A stretch of DNA of 64,000 bases, taken from NCBI RefSeq assembly GCF_041770905.1, contig NZ_JBEUWX010000002.1, forward strand, positions 682,001 to 746,000, read 5' to 3'. Origin of the DNA: Propionivibrio hellwigii. GTDB lineage: Bacteria > Pseudomonadota > Gammaproteobacteria > Burkholderiales > Rhodocyclaceae. The notes under the pieces are model-generated. The model was not told the origin of the DNA. It did not search any database and was given only the letters and a program-made list of their open reading frames with translations. The stretch's first letter is position 1, and every line of letters starts with the position of its first letter. Position numbers and translations under genes: made by a program. Below are positions 8,185-15,421 of this stretch, piece after piece.

Positions 8185-8817
8185 TCAGCGCGGCGCAGGC
8201 GGCGTATTTTCGGCCGGCTTCTGCGGCGGTTGCCCGTTTTTGCCGCCCGGTTTGCCGCCGTCACGGCGGCCGGGTCGATCGCAATCCGAGCCATGTCGGT
8301 CGCTGCGTTCCTTGAGGAAGAGTCGGACTTTTTCTTTCTGACCGGGACTGAGCGCGTCATACACCGACAGCCAGCGTTCGCGCACAACCTCGTGCTGTTT
8401 CCGCCCTTCTGCACGCAGATCATCCATGCGTTTGGCAATCACGCGCAGGTCGGCATCCGGCTGATTGAGCATTGCGGCAATTTCCTCATGATGCTTGCGG
8501 AAGCGTTCGCGGCCGCCATCGAAGCTCTCTCTGGAAAATTTCAGGGCCTCCTGCCAGAGCGCCTCCTGTTTGGCGTCGAGCTTCAGTTCGTCATGCAGGC
8601 GCGGGCTGAAGCCGAAGTTCAATCCCGCTCCCATGCCATGATGGCGCGGGCCGTCGTGGCGATGGTGGAAGCCCGGACCGCCGTCACAGCGGGCTTCGCC
8701 TTGACCGCAGGGCGGGCCGGCAAAAACAGCGGTGGATAGTCCGAGAGAAAGCGCCAGGGCAGCGAGCCGCTGCGGCGTTTTGGCAGAAAAGCCAGGTTTG
8801 CGAGGTCTCGTATTCAT
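8185..8817 (-). CDS. Spy/CpxP-like periplasmic protein
   Basis: Small exported protein (210 aa) resembling the Spy/CpxP/heavy-metal-sensor group of periplasmic chaperones and stress sensors. It has a signal peptide (ALALSLGLSTAVFAG), then a His- and Gly-rich segment (HHRHDGPRHHG) that could bind metal, then an all-helical charged region (about 65-165) ending in an LSPGQKEKV segment like the LTxxQ motif of Spy proteins. The C-terminal 45 residues are a disordered Arg/Gly/Pro tail. The start at 8817 follows TAAGGAG. It is divergent from an OmpR-type two-component pair, as cpxP is from cpxRA, so regulation by that pair is a reasonable inference. Confidence 0.7.
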   Translation of the reverse strand: MNTRPRKPGFSAKTPQRLAALALSLGLSTAVFAGPPCGQGEARCDGGPGFHHRHDGPRHHGMGAGLNFGFSPRLHDELKLDAKQEALWQEALKFSRESFDGGRERFRKHHEEIAAMLNQPDADLRVIAKRMDDLRAEGRKQHEVVRERWLSVYDALSPGQKEKVRLFLKERSDRHGSDCDRPGRRDGGKPGGKNGQPPQKPAENTPPAPR

Positions 8818-9067
8818 ACGTTTTCGGCTCCTTAGGTTGATTGGCCGGCATATGCAAATTCCGTTGCCGGGGACAAGGGCATTATCTGGACAATGGCATT
8901 GCAAATGATTTCATGGCCGGGCGCGAACGTTTCAAATTGTTTCGGATGCCTTTGGCAAACTCCGCCGCGTCATACAATGCCGGACACGCCCTATGGCTCA
9001 TGCCGCATTCCGGGGTTTTCCATGTTTTTCTTGCTCACGTCCGCGTGCCGCGCCATCAATTCAAGGT

Positions 9068-9853
9068 ATGAAAAAAATCCTGCTCATCGACGATGATCCC
9101 GAACTGCGCCGGCTGCTGGCAACTTTCCTCGGCCGGCATGGCTACGACACCCTGCTGTTACCGAATACGCAGCAGCTCGACGCGTTTCTGGCGCGCTACC
9201 AGCCGCACCTGATCGTTCTCGACCTGATGCTGCCTGGTGAAGACGGCCTGGCCGCTTGCCGCCGCCTGCGCCAGCAGGGGGAAGCGACCCCCATCATCAT
9301 GCTGACAGCACGCGCCGAACCGGTTGACCGGGTGTTGGGGCTGGAAATCGGCGCTGACGATTACCTCGGCAAACCGTTTGACCCGCGCGAACTGGTCGCG
9401 CGCATCGAGGCCGTGCTACGGCGCGGCAGCCGGCCAGCCGCAGCGCCCGTCGAAGCAACAGGCGTTTTCCGCTTCGGCGGGTGGGAATTCGACCGCGCCG
9501 CGCGTTGCCTGTCACGCGCGGGCAAGACCGTTGCGCTGACCAGCGGCGAATTCGCCCTGCTCAACGTCCTCATCGGCCGCGCCGGTTGCCCGATGAAGCG
9601 TGAGCGCCTGCTGGAGATGACGCGCGGTGAGGAAAGCGCCTCGTTCGACCGCGCCATCGATGTGCAGATCCATCGCCTGCGCCGCCTGATCGAAACCGAC
9701 CCGACACAACCGCGCTACCTGCAGACGGTATGGGGCGTCGGTTATGTCTTTATGCCCGACTGCAGCGATGGCAGCGATGCCGGCGATCGTGGTAATCGTG
9801 GCGAAGGCAAAGACGGCGTGGAAAACGGCGCTGCGCCGGAGGCCGCCACATGA
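9068..9853 (+). CDS. OmpR/PhoB-family response regulator
   Basis: DNA-binding output protein of a two-component system (261 aa). The receiver domain (1-115) has the acidic pair at D9/D10, phospho-acceptor D52 (VLDLMLPGEDG), T80 and K102 (GKPFDP). The C-terminal winged-helix domain (about 135-235) ends with QPRYLQTVWGVGYVF, typical of the OmpR class. A Gly/Asp-rich tail of about 25 residues follows. AAGG precedes the ATG at 9068; an upstream in-frame start exists but adds unrelated sequence. The stop overlaps the kinase start by four bases (ATGA). The neighbouring Spy-like gene suggests a role in envelope or metal stress. Confidence 0.92.
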   Translation: MKKILLIDDDPELRRLLATFLGRHGYDTLLLPNTQQLDAFLARYQPHLIVLDLMLPGEDGLAACRRLRQQGEATPIIMLTARAEPVDRVLGLEIGADDYLGKPFDPRELVARIEAVLRRGSRPAAAPVEATGVFRFGGWEFDRAARCLSRAGKTVALTSGEFALLNVLIGRAGCPMKRERLLEMTRGEESASFDRAIDVQIHRLRRLIETDPTQPRYLQTVWGVGYVFMPDCSDGSDAGDRGNRGEGKDGVENGAAPEAAT

Positions 9854-11271
9854 ACGGATTACGACAATTCTTCGATTCGCTGGCGGGACGCACGCTATTA
9901 CTGGTGCTAGCGGTCGTCGCCGTCGCCGAGATTGCGACCTTCTCGCTATTTTTTCAGCAGGGGCGAAAATCGCACGGTCACCAGACGGCGCGCAATGTTG
10001 CCGGTCAGGTGCGTTTGTTGCAATCGCTGCTGCCGGGGCTGGACGTGCGCGCACGGCAGCGCCTGGAGGCAGCCGCCCCTGGTGAACAATGGCTGCAGTT
10101 GCGCCCCGATGGGACGGAAGTGCCGCCCAATAGACCGGCTTTCGGCTTTGCGCAGGGGCTGGGCGAGCGCGTCGGGCAGATTCTCGGCGAACCTATCGAA
10201 CTGCGCCAGGCCGGGCAGGCGCGCGGCAACCTGTGGATCGGTTTTGCGGCCGGCGGCGAGCGCTGGTGGCTGATCCTGCCGCCGCCGCGCTTTCGGCCAC
10301 GCGGCATGCCACCCGACCTGTGGCTGAAACTGGGCGTGGCGTTATCTGCCCTATCGCTCATCGCCGGACTGTTTGTGCGCGGCATTGTCGGCCCGCTGCG
10401 CCGGCTCGATGCGGCGGTCACGGCGGCAGGCGATGGCCGGGCGCATACGGTCATCCCCCAGGGGCCGCGGGAAGTGCGCCATCTGGCCGAGCATCACAAC
10501 GCCATGCAGGCGCAACTGACGCAGGCCGAGGCCGAACAGCGCGAAATGCTGGCCAGCCTGACGCACGATTTGCGCGCACCGCTGGCGAGAATGCGCGTGC
10601 GCGCCGCCCTGCTTGAGGGAGACGGCGAACGTGCCGGTCTGGAGCGCGACATTGAGGACATGGACCGGATCGTCGGCCAATGCCTGTCTTTTCTACGCAG
10701 CGCCCCACCCCACAACGGAAACGGGAATACAGCGGTTTCAGCAGAAAAAAATTGTGCGCCGCTCGTTCTGGCTGACGCCGTCAGCGATGAAGTGGCGCGG
10801 CAGCGCGAACTTGGGCGTCCGGTAACGATGAAGGTGGATGCGGCCGCCGTATCCTGCGCCGTAGCGATCAACCACGGCAGTCTGCATCGTCTGCTCGACA
10901 ATCTGATCGACAACGCCCTGCAATACGGAGAACCGCCGGTTGAAGTGACGCTGACGGCAGAAGCCGCAGGCATGGCGGAGCGCAGGAAAGGCAAAGCGAT
11001 GCCGGCGGCGGAAACAGTTGAAGCGCCTGAAACGGTGACACTGTGCATCAGCGATCATGGCTGCGGCATTCTCCCTGAGCAGCGCTGGCGCGCCTTCGAG
11101 GCTTTCGCCCAGATTGACCCGGCGCGCGCCACGCGCGGCAGCTGCGGACTGGGGCTGGCGATTGTCCGCCGCATTGTCGAAGGCTGCGGCGGCACAGTTT
11201 CGCTTGGCGAAGCGGCCTCCGGCGGGCTGGCGGTGAGCATGCGTTTTCCGGCGCGGCCGCCAGAAGCCTGA
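9850..11271 (+). CDS. Two-component sensor histidine kinase (EnvZ/CpxA-like)
   Basis: Membrane sensor kinase (473 aa), partner of the preceding regulator. TM1 is about 14-35 and TM2 about 158-178, enclosing a periplasmic loop of some 120 residues. A HAMP linker follows, then the phospho-acceptor histidine H239 in LTHDLRAPLARMR, the N-box DNLIDNALQYG (350-360), a D-box at DHGCGIL (402-408) and the GLGLAI glycine box (434-439). An extra segment of about 25 residues (371-395) is inserted between the N- and D-boxes. The gene is followed by repeat-rich DNA rather than another gene. Confidence 0.92.
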   Translation: MNGLRQFFDSLAGRTLLLVLAVVAVAEIATFSLFFQQGRKSHGHQTARNVAGQVRLLQSLLPGLDVRARQRLEAAAPGEQWLQLRPDGTEVPPNRPAFGFAQGLGERVGQILGEPIELRQAGQARGNLWIGFAAGGERWWLILPPPRFRPRGMPPDLWLKLGVALSALSLIAGLFVRGIVGPLRRLDAAVTAAGDGRAHTVIPQGPREVRHLAEHHNAMQAQLTQAEAEQREMLASLTHDLRAPLARMRVRAALLEGDGERAGLERDIEDMDRIVGQCLSFLRSAPPHNGNGNTAVSAEKNCAPLVLADAVSDEVARQRELGRPVTMKVDAAAVSCAVAINHGSLHRLLDNLIDNALQYGEPPVEVTLTAEAAGMAERRKGKAMPAAETVEAPETVTLCISDHGCGILPEQRWRAFEAFAQIDPARATRGSCGLGLAIVRRIVEGCGGTVSLGEAASGGLAVSMRFPARPPEA

Positions 11272-11342
11272 AACGTGCAAATTAGGCGCTTCGCGCCCGA
11301 CACCCGCCCGCCCCTTCTGAAACGCGCGTGGATTGGACGTTT

Positions 11343-11640
11343 TTGGGCATGCACCTCTGGAGCCCTTATAAATAGGGCATTTGCGGGTAGGATTCCCGGA
11401 AACGCCCTAAATACGCGGGCTTCAGGCCACCTCTTTTTGGAGATGCGCCTGCGCTTCCACTCCAGCTTTTTTCCAATTCCCCACCTGTCGGGGAGAGGCA
11501 CTGAAACCGTTGTGGATAGGGCGTCTCCGGATAGACACCTTTGAAACGCCCTATTTATAAGGGCTTCAGAGCATCCTCCTTGGAGAAGCCCTAAATACGC
11601 GGGCTAGCGGGTAGGTGCCCGGAAAAACCTAAAAACAAGG
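11343..11640. repeat. Hairpin repeat block B
   Basis: Tandem GGGC/GCCC hairpins. The 17-base dyad at 11362-11378 recurs as its exact reverse complement at 11548-11564. GCCCTAAATACGCGGGCT occurs at 11404-11421 and 11588-11605, and is the reverse complement of the unit at 3245-3262. A middle segment (CTTCAGGCCACCTC to CTGTCGGGGAGA) is closely repeated in block C. No gene is visible. Confidence 0.75.
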
Positions 11641-11654
11641 ATTGAAAAGGATTG

Positions 11655-11900
11655 TTTGACTGTAGGCGCTGGCTTCGCCCGCGAGGCTTCACCTGATGCC
11701 GTTGCGCTGAGCGGCAGCGCGCCCCGCTAACTTTCTTTGCCTCGCCAAAGAAAGTCAGCAAAGAAAGGCGACCCCGAGGCGCAGAAAACTCCTTGCCGCG
11801 GGCTGCTTGGCGGCGGGCTTGATAACTCGCTGCGCTCAAACAATCAAGCCCTTGCTTCCGCCAAGCTACCCCGCGCCTGCGGCTGCGCCTAAGGGGTTTT
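11655..11900. repeat. Long imperfect palindrome, MITE-like or structured repeat
   Basis: Contains CTTTCTTTG/CAAAGAAAG (11731-11739 with 11746-11754), then a larger hairpin with inner arms GGGCTTGAT/ATCAAGCCC (11815-11823 with 11843-11851) and outer arms GCTTGGCGG/CCGCCAAGC. I recall similar 'AAAGAAAG...AGCAAAGAAAGGCGACCC' intergenic repeats from other betaproteobacteria, without a known function. It lies between hairpin blocks B and C and carries no plausible gene. Confidence 0.6.
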
Positions 11901-11937
11901 AGGATTCTCCATTGTTACCGTATGCGCAAAGGAACAT

Positions 11938-12175
11938 GCCCGGAACCCCGCGTGGATAGGGCGTTTCCGGACAGGCACCTCTGGAACCCTTATAAATAGG
12001 GCGTTTGCGGGTAGGGCGTTCGGAGATACCCTATTTACAAGGGGTTTACGGGCACCCCCTCTGAAACGCCCTAAATATACGGGCTTCAGGCCACCTATTT
12101 TTGGGGATGCATCTGCGCTTCCGCACCCGCATTTTTCCAATTCTTCCCCTGTCGGGGAGATATCCGTGGATAAAA
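11938..12175. repeat. Hairpin repeat block C, partial duplicate of block B
   Basis: Holds ACCCTTATAAATAGGGC (11986-12002), ACCCTATTTACAAGGGG (12028-12044) and CCCTAAATATACGGGCT (12069-12085). It then repeats the tail of block B: CTTCAGGCCACCT, a GATGC(G/A)(C/T)CTGCGCTTCC segment and CCTGTCGGGGAGA. B and C therefore look like two diverged copies of one element in the same orientation, on either side of the long palindrome. Confidence 0.7.
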
Positions 12176-12199
12176 TGGTTTCAGAGGGTTGGTTGGGCA

Positions 12200-12300
12200 C
12201 AGTGTTCCGGTTTATGTTTTTTGATGCCCTGAACCCCTTTATTTACGCGGACCTCCGGGCATTTTATGTTTTCTGCCCTATTTTTACGGATTTCAGAGGG
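12200..12300. repeat. Repeat block D (TTCCGGTTTATGTTTTTTGATGCC type)
   Basis: Starts TTCCGGTTTATGTTTTTTGA and continues to GGGCATTTTATGTTTTCTGC. The same two segments occur in the same order at 23570-23650. Arms GATGCCC and GGGCAT can pair, so it belongs to the hairpin family with a T-rich variant. Confidence 0.65.
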
Positions 12301-12319
12301 GTTTCGCACGCTTAAAGAG

Positions 12320-12355
12320 CGGCTCGACTTTGCCAAAAGACAAGGCGGCGAGCCG
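12320..12355. repeat. Inverted repeat CGGCTCG/CGAGCCG
   Basis: Arms of 7 bp at 12320-12326 and 12349-12355 with a 22-base loop containing TTTGCCAAAAGACAAGG. It lies just before the first copy of the degenerate GGCAAAGGAAG repeat. Confidence 0.4.
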
Positions 12356-12372
12356 CAGACAGACCATTCAGT

Positions 12373-12747
12373 ACGGCAAAGACAGGTCAACACAGTAACG
12401 CCGTATTTTGGCAAAGGAAGCCGCTATGACTCGACGTTGCCATGTGAAAAATAGGCTGTTAGCCCCTCAGCCCTTTGAAGCAGCTCCCCCTTTAAAAAGG
12501 CGAGCGAAACGGTCGTTATATTTTTTGATGCTCGGAAGCCCTTGTGTTTAAAGGGCTTCAGAGCGATTTATGTTTTATGATCTGTTTGCGCGGGTGTGCG
12601 GGGCGCTTCTTCCGGCGAGCGCGGCAGAAGCAGGTTGAGCAATACGGCAGGGCAAGGCCAACACCGCAACGCCGTAGTTTGGTAAAGGAAGAGGCTATAA
12701 AAGGCAAGGCGATGCCAACGCAGTTTTTTGCAAAGGAAGTTGCGATA
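12373..12747. repeat. Degenerate direct repeats ending in GGCAAAGGAAG
   Basis: Three related units: 12373-12429, 12644-12699 and a shorter one at 12703-12747. Shared pattern: a CGGCA start, a C-A-A-C-rich middle, AACGCCGTA, TTTGG(C/T)AAAGGAAG, then GCTAT. The first two are roughly three-quarters identical over 57 bases by eye. They look like decayed copies of one sequence; no open frame is shared. Confidence 0.5.
12513..12600. repeat. Repeat block E, diverged copy of block D
   Basis: TTATATTTTTTGATGC, then the dyad GCCCTTGTGTTTAAAGGGC (12538-12556) and GATTTATGTTTTATGA, in the same order as blocks D and F. Confidence 0.55.
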
Positions 12748-12818
12748 GAAATCTGCTAGGCGCGCCGCCAGCTCGTCCCTTACGCCGTATCTTCCAGCAC
12801 GATACCGCTGCGCTCAGC

Positions 12819-14648
12819 TCAGTTTCGCTCGGACGGCGGGGCGACGTTGAAGACTTCGGCCAGCGTCGTCACGCCGGCGGCGACTTTCATGGCGCCCGAG
12901 ATACGCAGCGGCTTCATCCCTTCCCGATAAGCGAGGTCACGGATTTTGGCGACTTCGGCATTGTCGGCAATGGCCTGCTTGATGTCCGGCGAAAGCGTGA
13001 GGATTTCGTATAACCCGATGCGGCCGCGATAGCCGGTCATGCGGCAGTCGAGGCAACCGACCGGCGAATAGAACTGCGCTGGGCGATTGGCTTTCCACGG
13101 GGCGACGAGGCGATCCCAGAGGGCTTCATCCTCAGGCGTGGCGGGATGCGCCTGTTTGCAGTTCGGGCAGAGCACGCGCACCAGCCGCTGCGCCATGACG
13201 CCGATCACCGTGGTGCCGAGCAGGTAGGGCGGCACGCCCAGGTCGAGCATGCGGGTGATGGCCGCCGGCGCATCGTTGGTATGCAGCGTGGAGAGCACCA
13301 GATGCCCGGTCAGCGCGGCCTGAATGGTGACTTCAGCGGTTTCCAGGTCGCGCACCTCGCCGACCATGATGATGTCCGGGTCCTGCCGCATCAGCGCGCG
13401 CACGCCTTCGGCAAACCCCAGGTCGATCACCGGCTGCACCTGCATCTGGTTGAAGGACGCTTCGACCATTTCGATGGGGTCTTCAATGGTGCAGACATTG
13501 ACGGCAGGCGTGGCAAGCTGCTTGAGCGTGGAATAGAGCGTCGTGGTTTTGCCCGAGCCGGTCGGCCCGGTGACAAAGATGATGCCGTGCGGACTTTCCG
13601 TCATCGTGCGCCATTTGGCGCGGTCGTCGTCGCTAAAGCCGAGTTCGCTGAAATTGCGCACGAGCACTTCCGGGTCGAAAATCCGCATGACCAGTTTTTC
13701 GCCGAAGGCCGTGGGCAGCGTCGAGAGACGCAGTTCGGCCTCCTGTCCGGCGGCGGTGCGCGTCTTGATGCGCCCGTCTTGCGGCCGCCGTTTTTCGACG
13801 AGATCCATGCGGCCGAGAATCTTGATACGGCTGGTCATGGCCGTCATCACACTCATCGGAATCTGATAGACCTGGTGCAGGACGCCGTCGATGCGGAAGC
13901 GGACGATGCCCAGTTCGCGTCGCGGTTCGATGTGAATATCGCTGGCGCGCTGTTCAAAAGCGTACTGCCACAGCCAGTCGACGATGTTGACGATGTGCTG
14001 GTCGTTGGCGTCGAATTGCCGGTTGGCCTGGCCAAGTTGCACCAGCTGCTCGAAAGAGGAAAGCGCGGTATTCGGCCCGCCCGCCTGCGCTTTAAGCTGG
14101 GCCGCCTTTTTGACCGAGCGCGCGAGATTGTAAAACTCGACGAGGTAGCGCGCTACGTCCGGCGGACTGGAAAAAACGCGGCGAATGCTTTTTTTACTGA
14201 TCGACTCGATTTCCTTTTCCCACTCGCGCAGGAAGGGTTCGATGGTTGCCACAACGATCTCGCTCGTCGTCACCTTCACCGGCAGAATGCCAAAGCGCGT
14301 CGCGTAAGCGCTGGACATCACGTCGGTCACGGCGGTGAAATCGATCTTCAGCGGATCGATGTGGAAATATTCCATACCGAGACGTCCGGCAAACCATTCG
14401 CCAAGCGCCTCGAGCGTCAGCGGTACATGCGGCGCGCGCAGCGACTTCCATTTCTGATCGGCGATGATGACCAGCGGGTGTTCCGTTAAGCGTTTCAGGC
14501 GGCTTTCGGCCAGCAGGGCGTTGGCTTCTTCCGGGTCGACCAAGCCGTCGCTGACCAGGAAGCCGAGAATTTCAGCCACTGTCAGGCGATGATCCGGCCC
14601 GGTGTGATCGGTCTTTTTATGGCTTGTATGGCGTTGTGCATTCATCAT
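12819..14648 (-). CDS. GspE/PilB-family secretion or pilus ATPase
   Basis: Hexameric ATPase of the type II secretion / type IV pilus extension family (609 aa from the ATG at 14648; ATG at 14645 is equally possible). It has an MshEN-like N-terminal domain (to about 180), the RASDIHIEP start of the ATPase module, Walker A GPTGSGKTTT (361-370), an Asp box, Walker B with PDIIMVGEVRD, the His box GHLVLSTLHTNDA, and the tetracysteine zinc site CPNC...CLDC. No secretin, pilin or inner-membrane platform gene is adjacent, so it cannot be assigned to secretion or pilus from context. Repeats lie on one side and a small secreted protein, divergent, on the other. Confidence 0.9.
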   Translation of the reverse strand: MMNAQRHTSHKKTDHTGPDHRLTVAEILGFLVSDGLVDPEEANALLAESRLKRLTEHPLVIIADQKWKSLRAPHVPLTLEALGEWFAGRLGMEYFHIDPLKIDFTAVTDVMSSAYATRFGILPVKVTTSEIVVATIEPFLREWEKEIESISKKSIRRVFSSPPDVARYLVEFYNLARSVKKAAQLKAQAGGPNTALSSFEQLVQLGQANRQFDANDQHIVNIVDWLWQYAFEQRASDIHIEPRRELGIVRFRIDGVLHQVYQIPMSVMTAMTSRIKILGRMDLVEKRRPQDGRIKTRTAAGQEAELRLSTLPTAFGEKLVMRIFDPEVLVRNFSELGFSDDDRAKWRTMTESPHGIIFVTGPTGSGKTTTLYSTLKQLATPAVNVCTIEDPIEMVEASFNQMQVQPVIDLGFAEGVRALMRQDPDIIMVGEVRDLETAEVTIQAALTGHLVLSTLHTNDAPAAITRMLDLGVPPYLLGTTVIGVMAQRLVRVLCPNCKQAHPATPEDEALWDRLVAPWKANRPAQFYSPVGCLDCRMTGYRGRIGLYEILTLSPDIKQAIADNAEVAKIRDLAYREGMKPLRISGAMKVAAGVTTLAEVFNVAPPSERN

Positions 14649-14922
14649 GGTTTTCCGGCTTGCAACCTGCGGCACTATACCCGACAAGACGCGGATGGCT
14701 CAATGCCAACGGCACATTGCAAGGCATCGTATGAGGGCCGCGCGCCTTGCGAAAACCGGCGCAACACGGGCGCAGAAAACTGTTTCATTTGGTTAAATTG
14801 CGTGGAACATCGAAAATGAAGGTATTAAAATTTACCCATGTATTGATGGGCATTCGCGCGTACCCTTCATACGCTCTTGCATGCTTTTTCCACCTTCTGA
14901 AACCTTCTGAAAGGAAAATCCG
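14649..14922. other. Divergent promoter region between GspE and the secreted protein
   Basis: It separates two divergent genes, so promoters for both are expected here. I see AT-rich sequence around 14790-14840 but no hexamer pair I would call. Confidence 0.3.
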
Positions 14923-15267
14923 ATGAAACCCAGGCGGTTATCCCTTCTTGCCCTGAGTTCGGCGCTATTCCTGGCGTTGCCGGCCATAGCGCAGCAAGGC
15001 CCAGCGGGCGTGCCGGGCGCACCGCTGCTGGGCGCGGAAATCGCCCCCCCACCGCCGCCGCACACAGCGCAGCCTACGTTGCTGCCCAGCGCCGAAAAAA
15101 CACACGCTGTTCCTCAATGCCGCAAAGCCAAGAACATCAAGCAATGCGAGGAGCGCCATTTCCGCCGCGTAGCGCGTCGCGAAGCACGCGCCGCCTGCAA
15201 GGCGCAGCCACAGCACAAGCGCAAAAGTTGCGTCAATCGCTATTTGAAGAAAAAGGCGAAGAAGTAA
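14923..15267 (+). CDS. Small secreted, basic, four-cysteine protein of unknown function
   Basis: Unrecognised protein of 114 aa. A clear signal peptide (LLALSSALFLALPAIAQQ) is followed by a Pro/Gly/Ala-rich linker (about 25-60) and a very basic domain (about 62-114) with two cysteine pairs, CRKAKNIKQC and CKAQPQHKRKSC, that could form disulfides in the periplasm. The C-terminus is NRYLKKKAKK. A ribosome-binding site (AAGGAAAATCCG) precedes the ATG. It is a single gene followed by a strong terminator. Nucleic-acid or cell-wall polyanion binding would suit the charge, but that is a guess. Confidence 0.7.
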   Translation: MKPRRLSLLALSSALFLALPAIAQQGPAGVPGAPLLGAEIAPPPPPHTAQPTLLPSAEKTHAVPQCRKAKNIKQCEERHFRRVARREARAACKAQPQHKRKSCVNRYLKKKAKK

Positions 15268-15325
15268 CCAGAGAGAACCAGAGCGCTGTTAAAAGCAGCC
15301 GCTTAAACGCGCATAAAAAGTGCAC

Positions 15326-15364
15326 AAAAAAACGCCTCTCCTGCTGACGGAGAGGCATTTTTAT
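15326..15364. terminator. Bidirectional rho-independent terminator
   Basis: Perfect 8-bp stem GCCTCTCC/GGAGAGGC (15334-15341 with 15349-15356) with a 7-base loop, a T-run on the right and an A-run on the left. It can stop both the small secreted gene (+) and htpG (-). Confidence 0.9.
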
Positions 15365-15421
15365 TTTGCCCGTTTCGTATCAGAGGGCGTCTGCCGGCGA
15401 CGCGTCTTTTTGATCCCCGAT

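Noticed and set aside
11343..12600. Possible CRISPR array
   Set aside because: Repeat units are palindromic, diverged, in both orientations and irregularly spaced; there are no unique spacers of constant length and no cas genes.
13146..14489. 447-codon plus-strand frame
   Set aside because: Shadow of the GspE/PilB ATPase gene on the other strand; His/Arg-rich translation with no domains.
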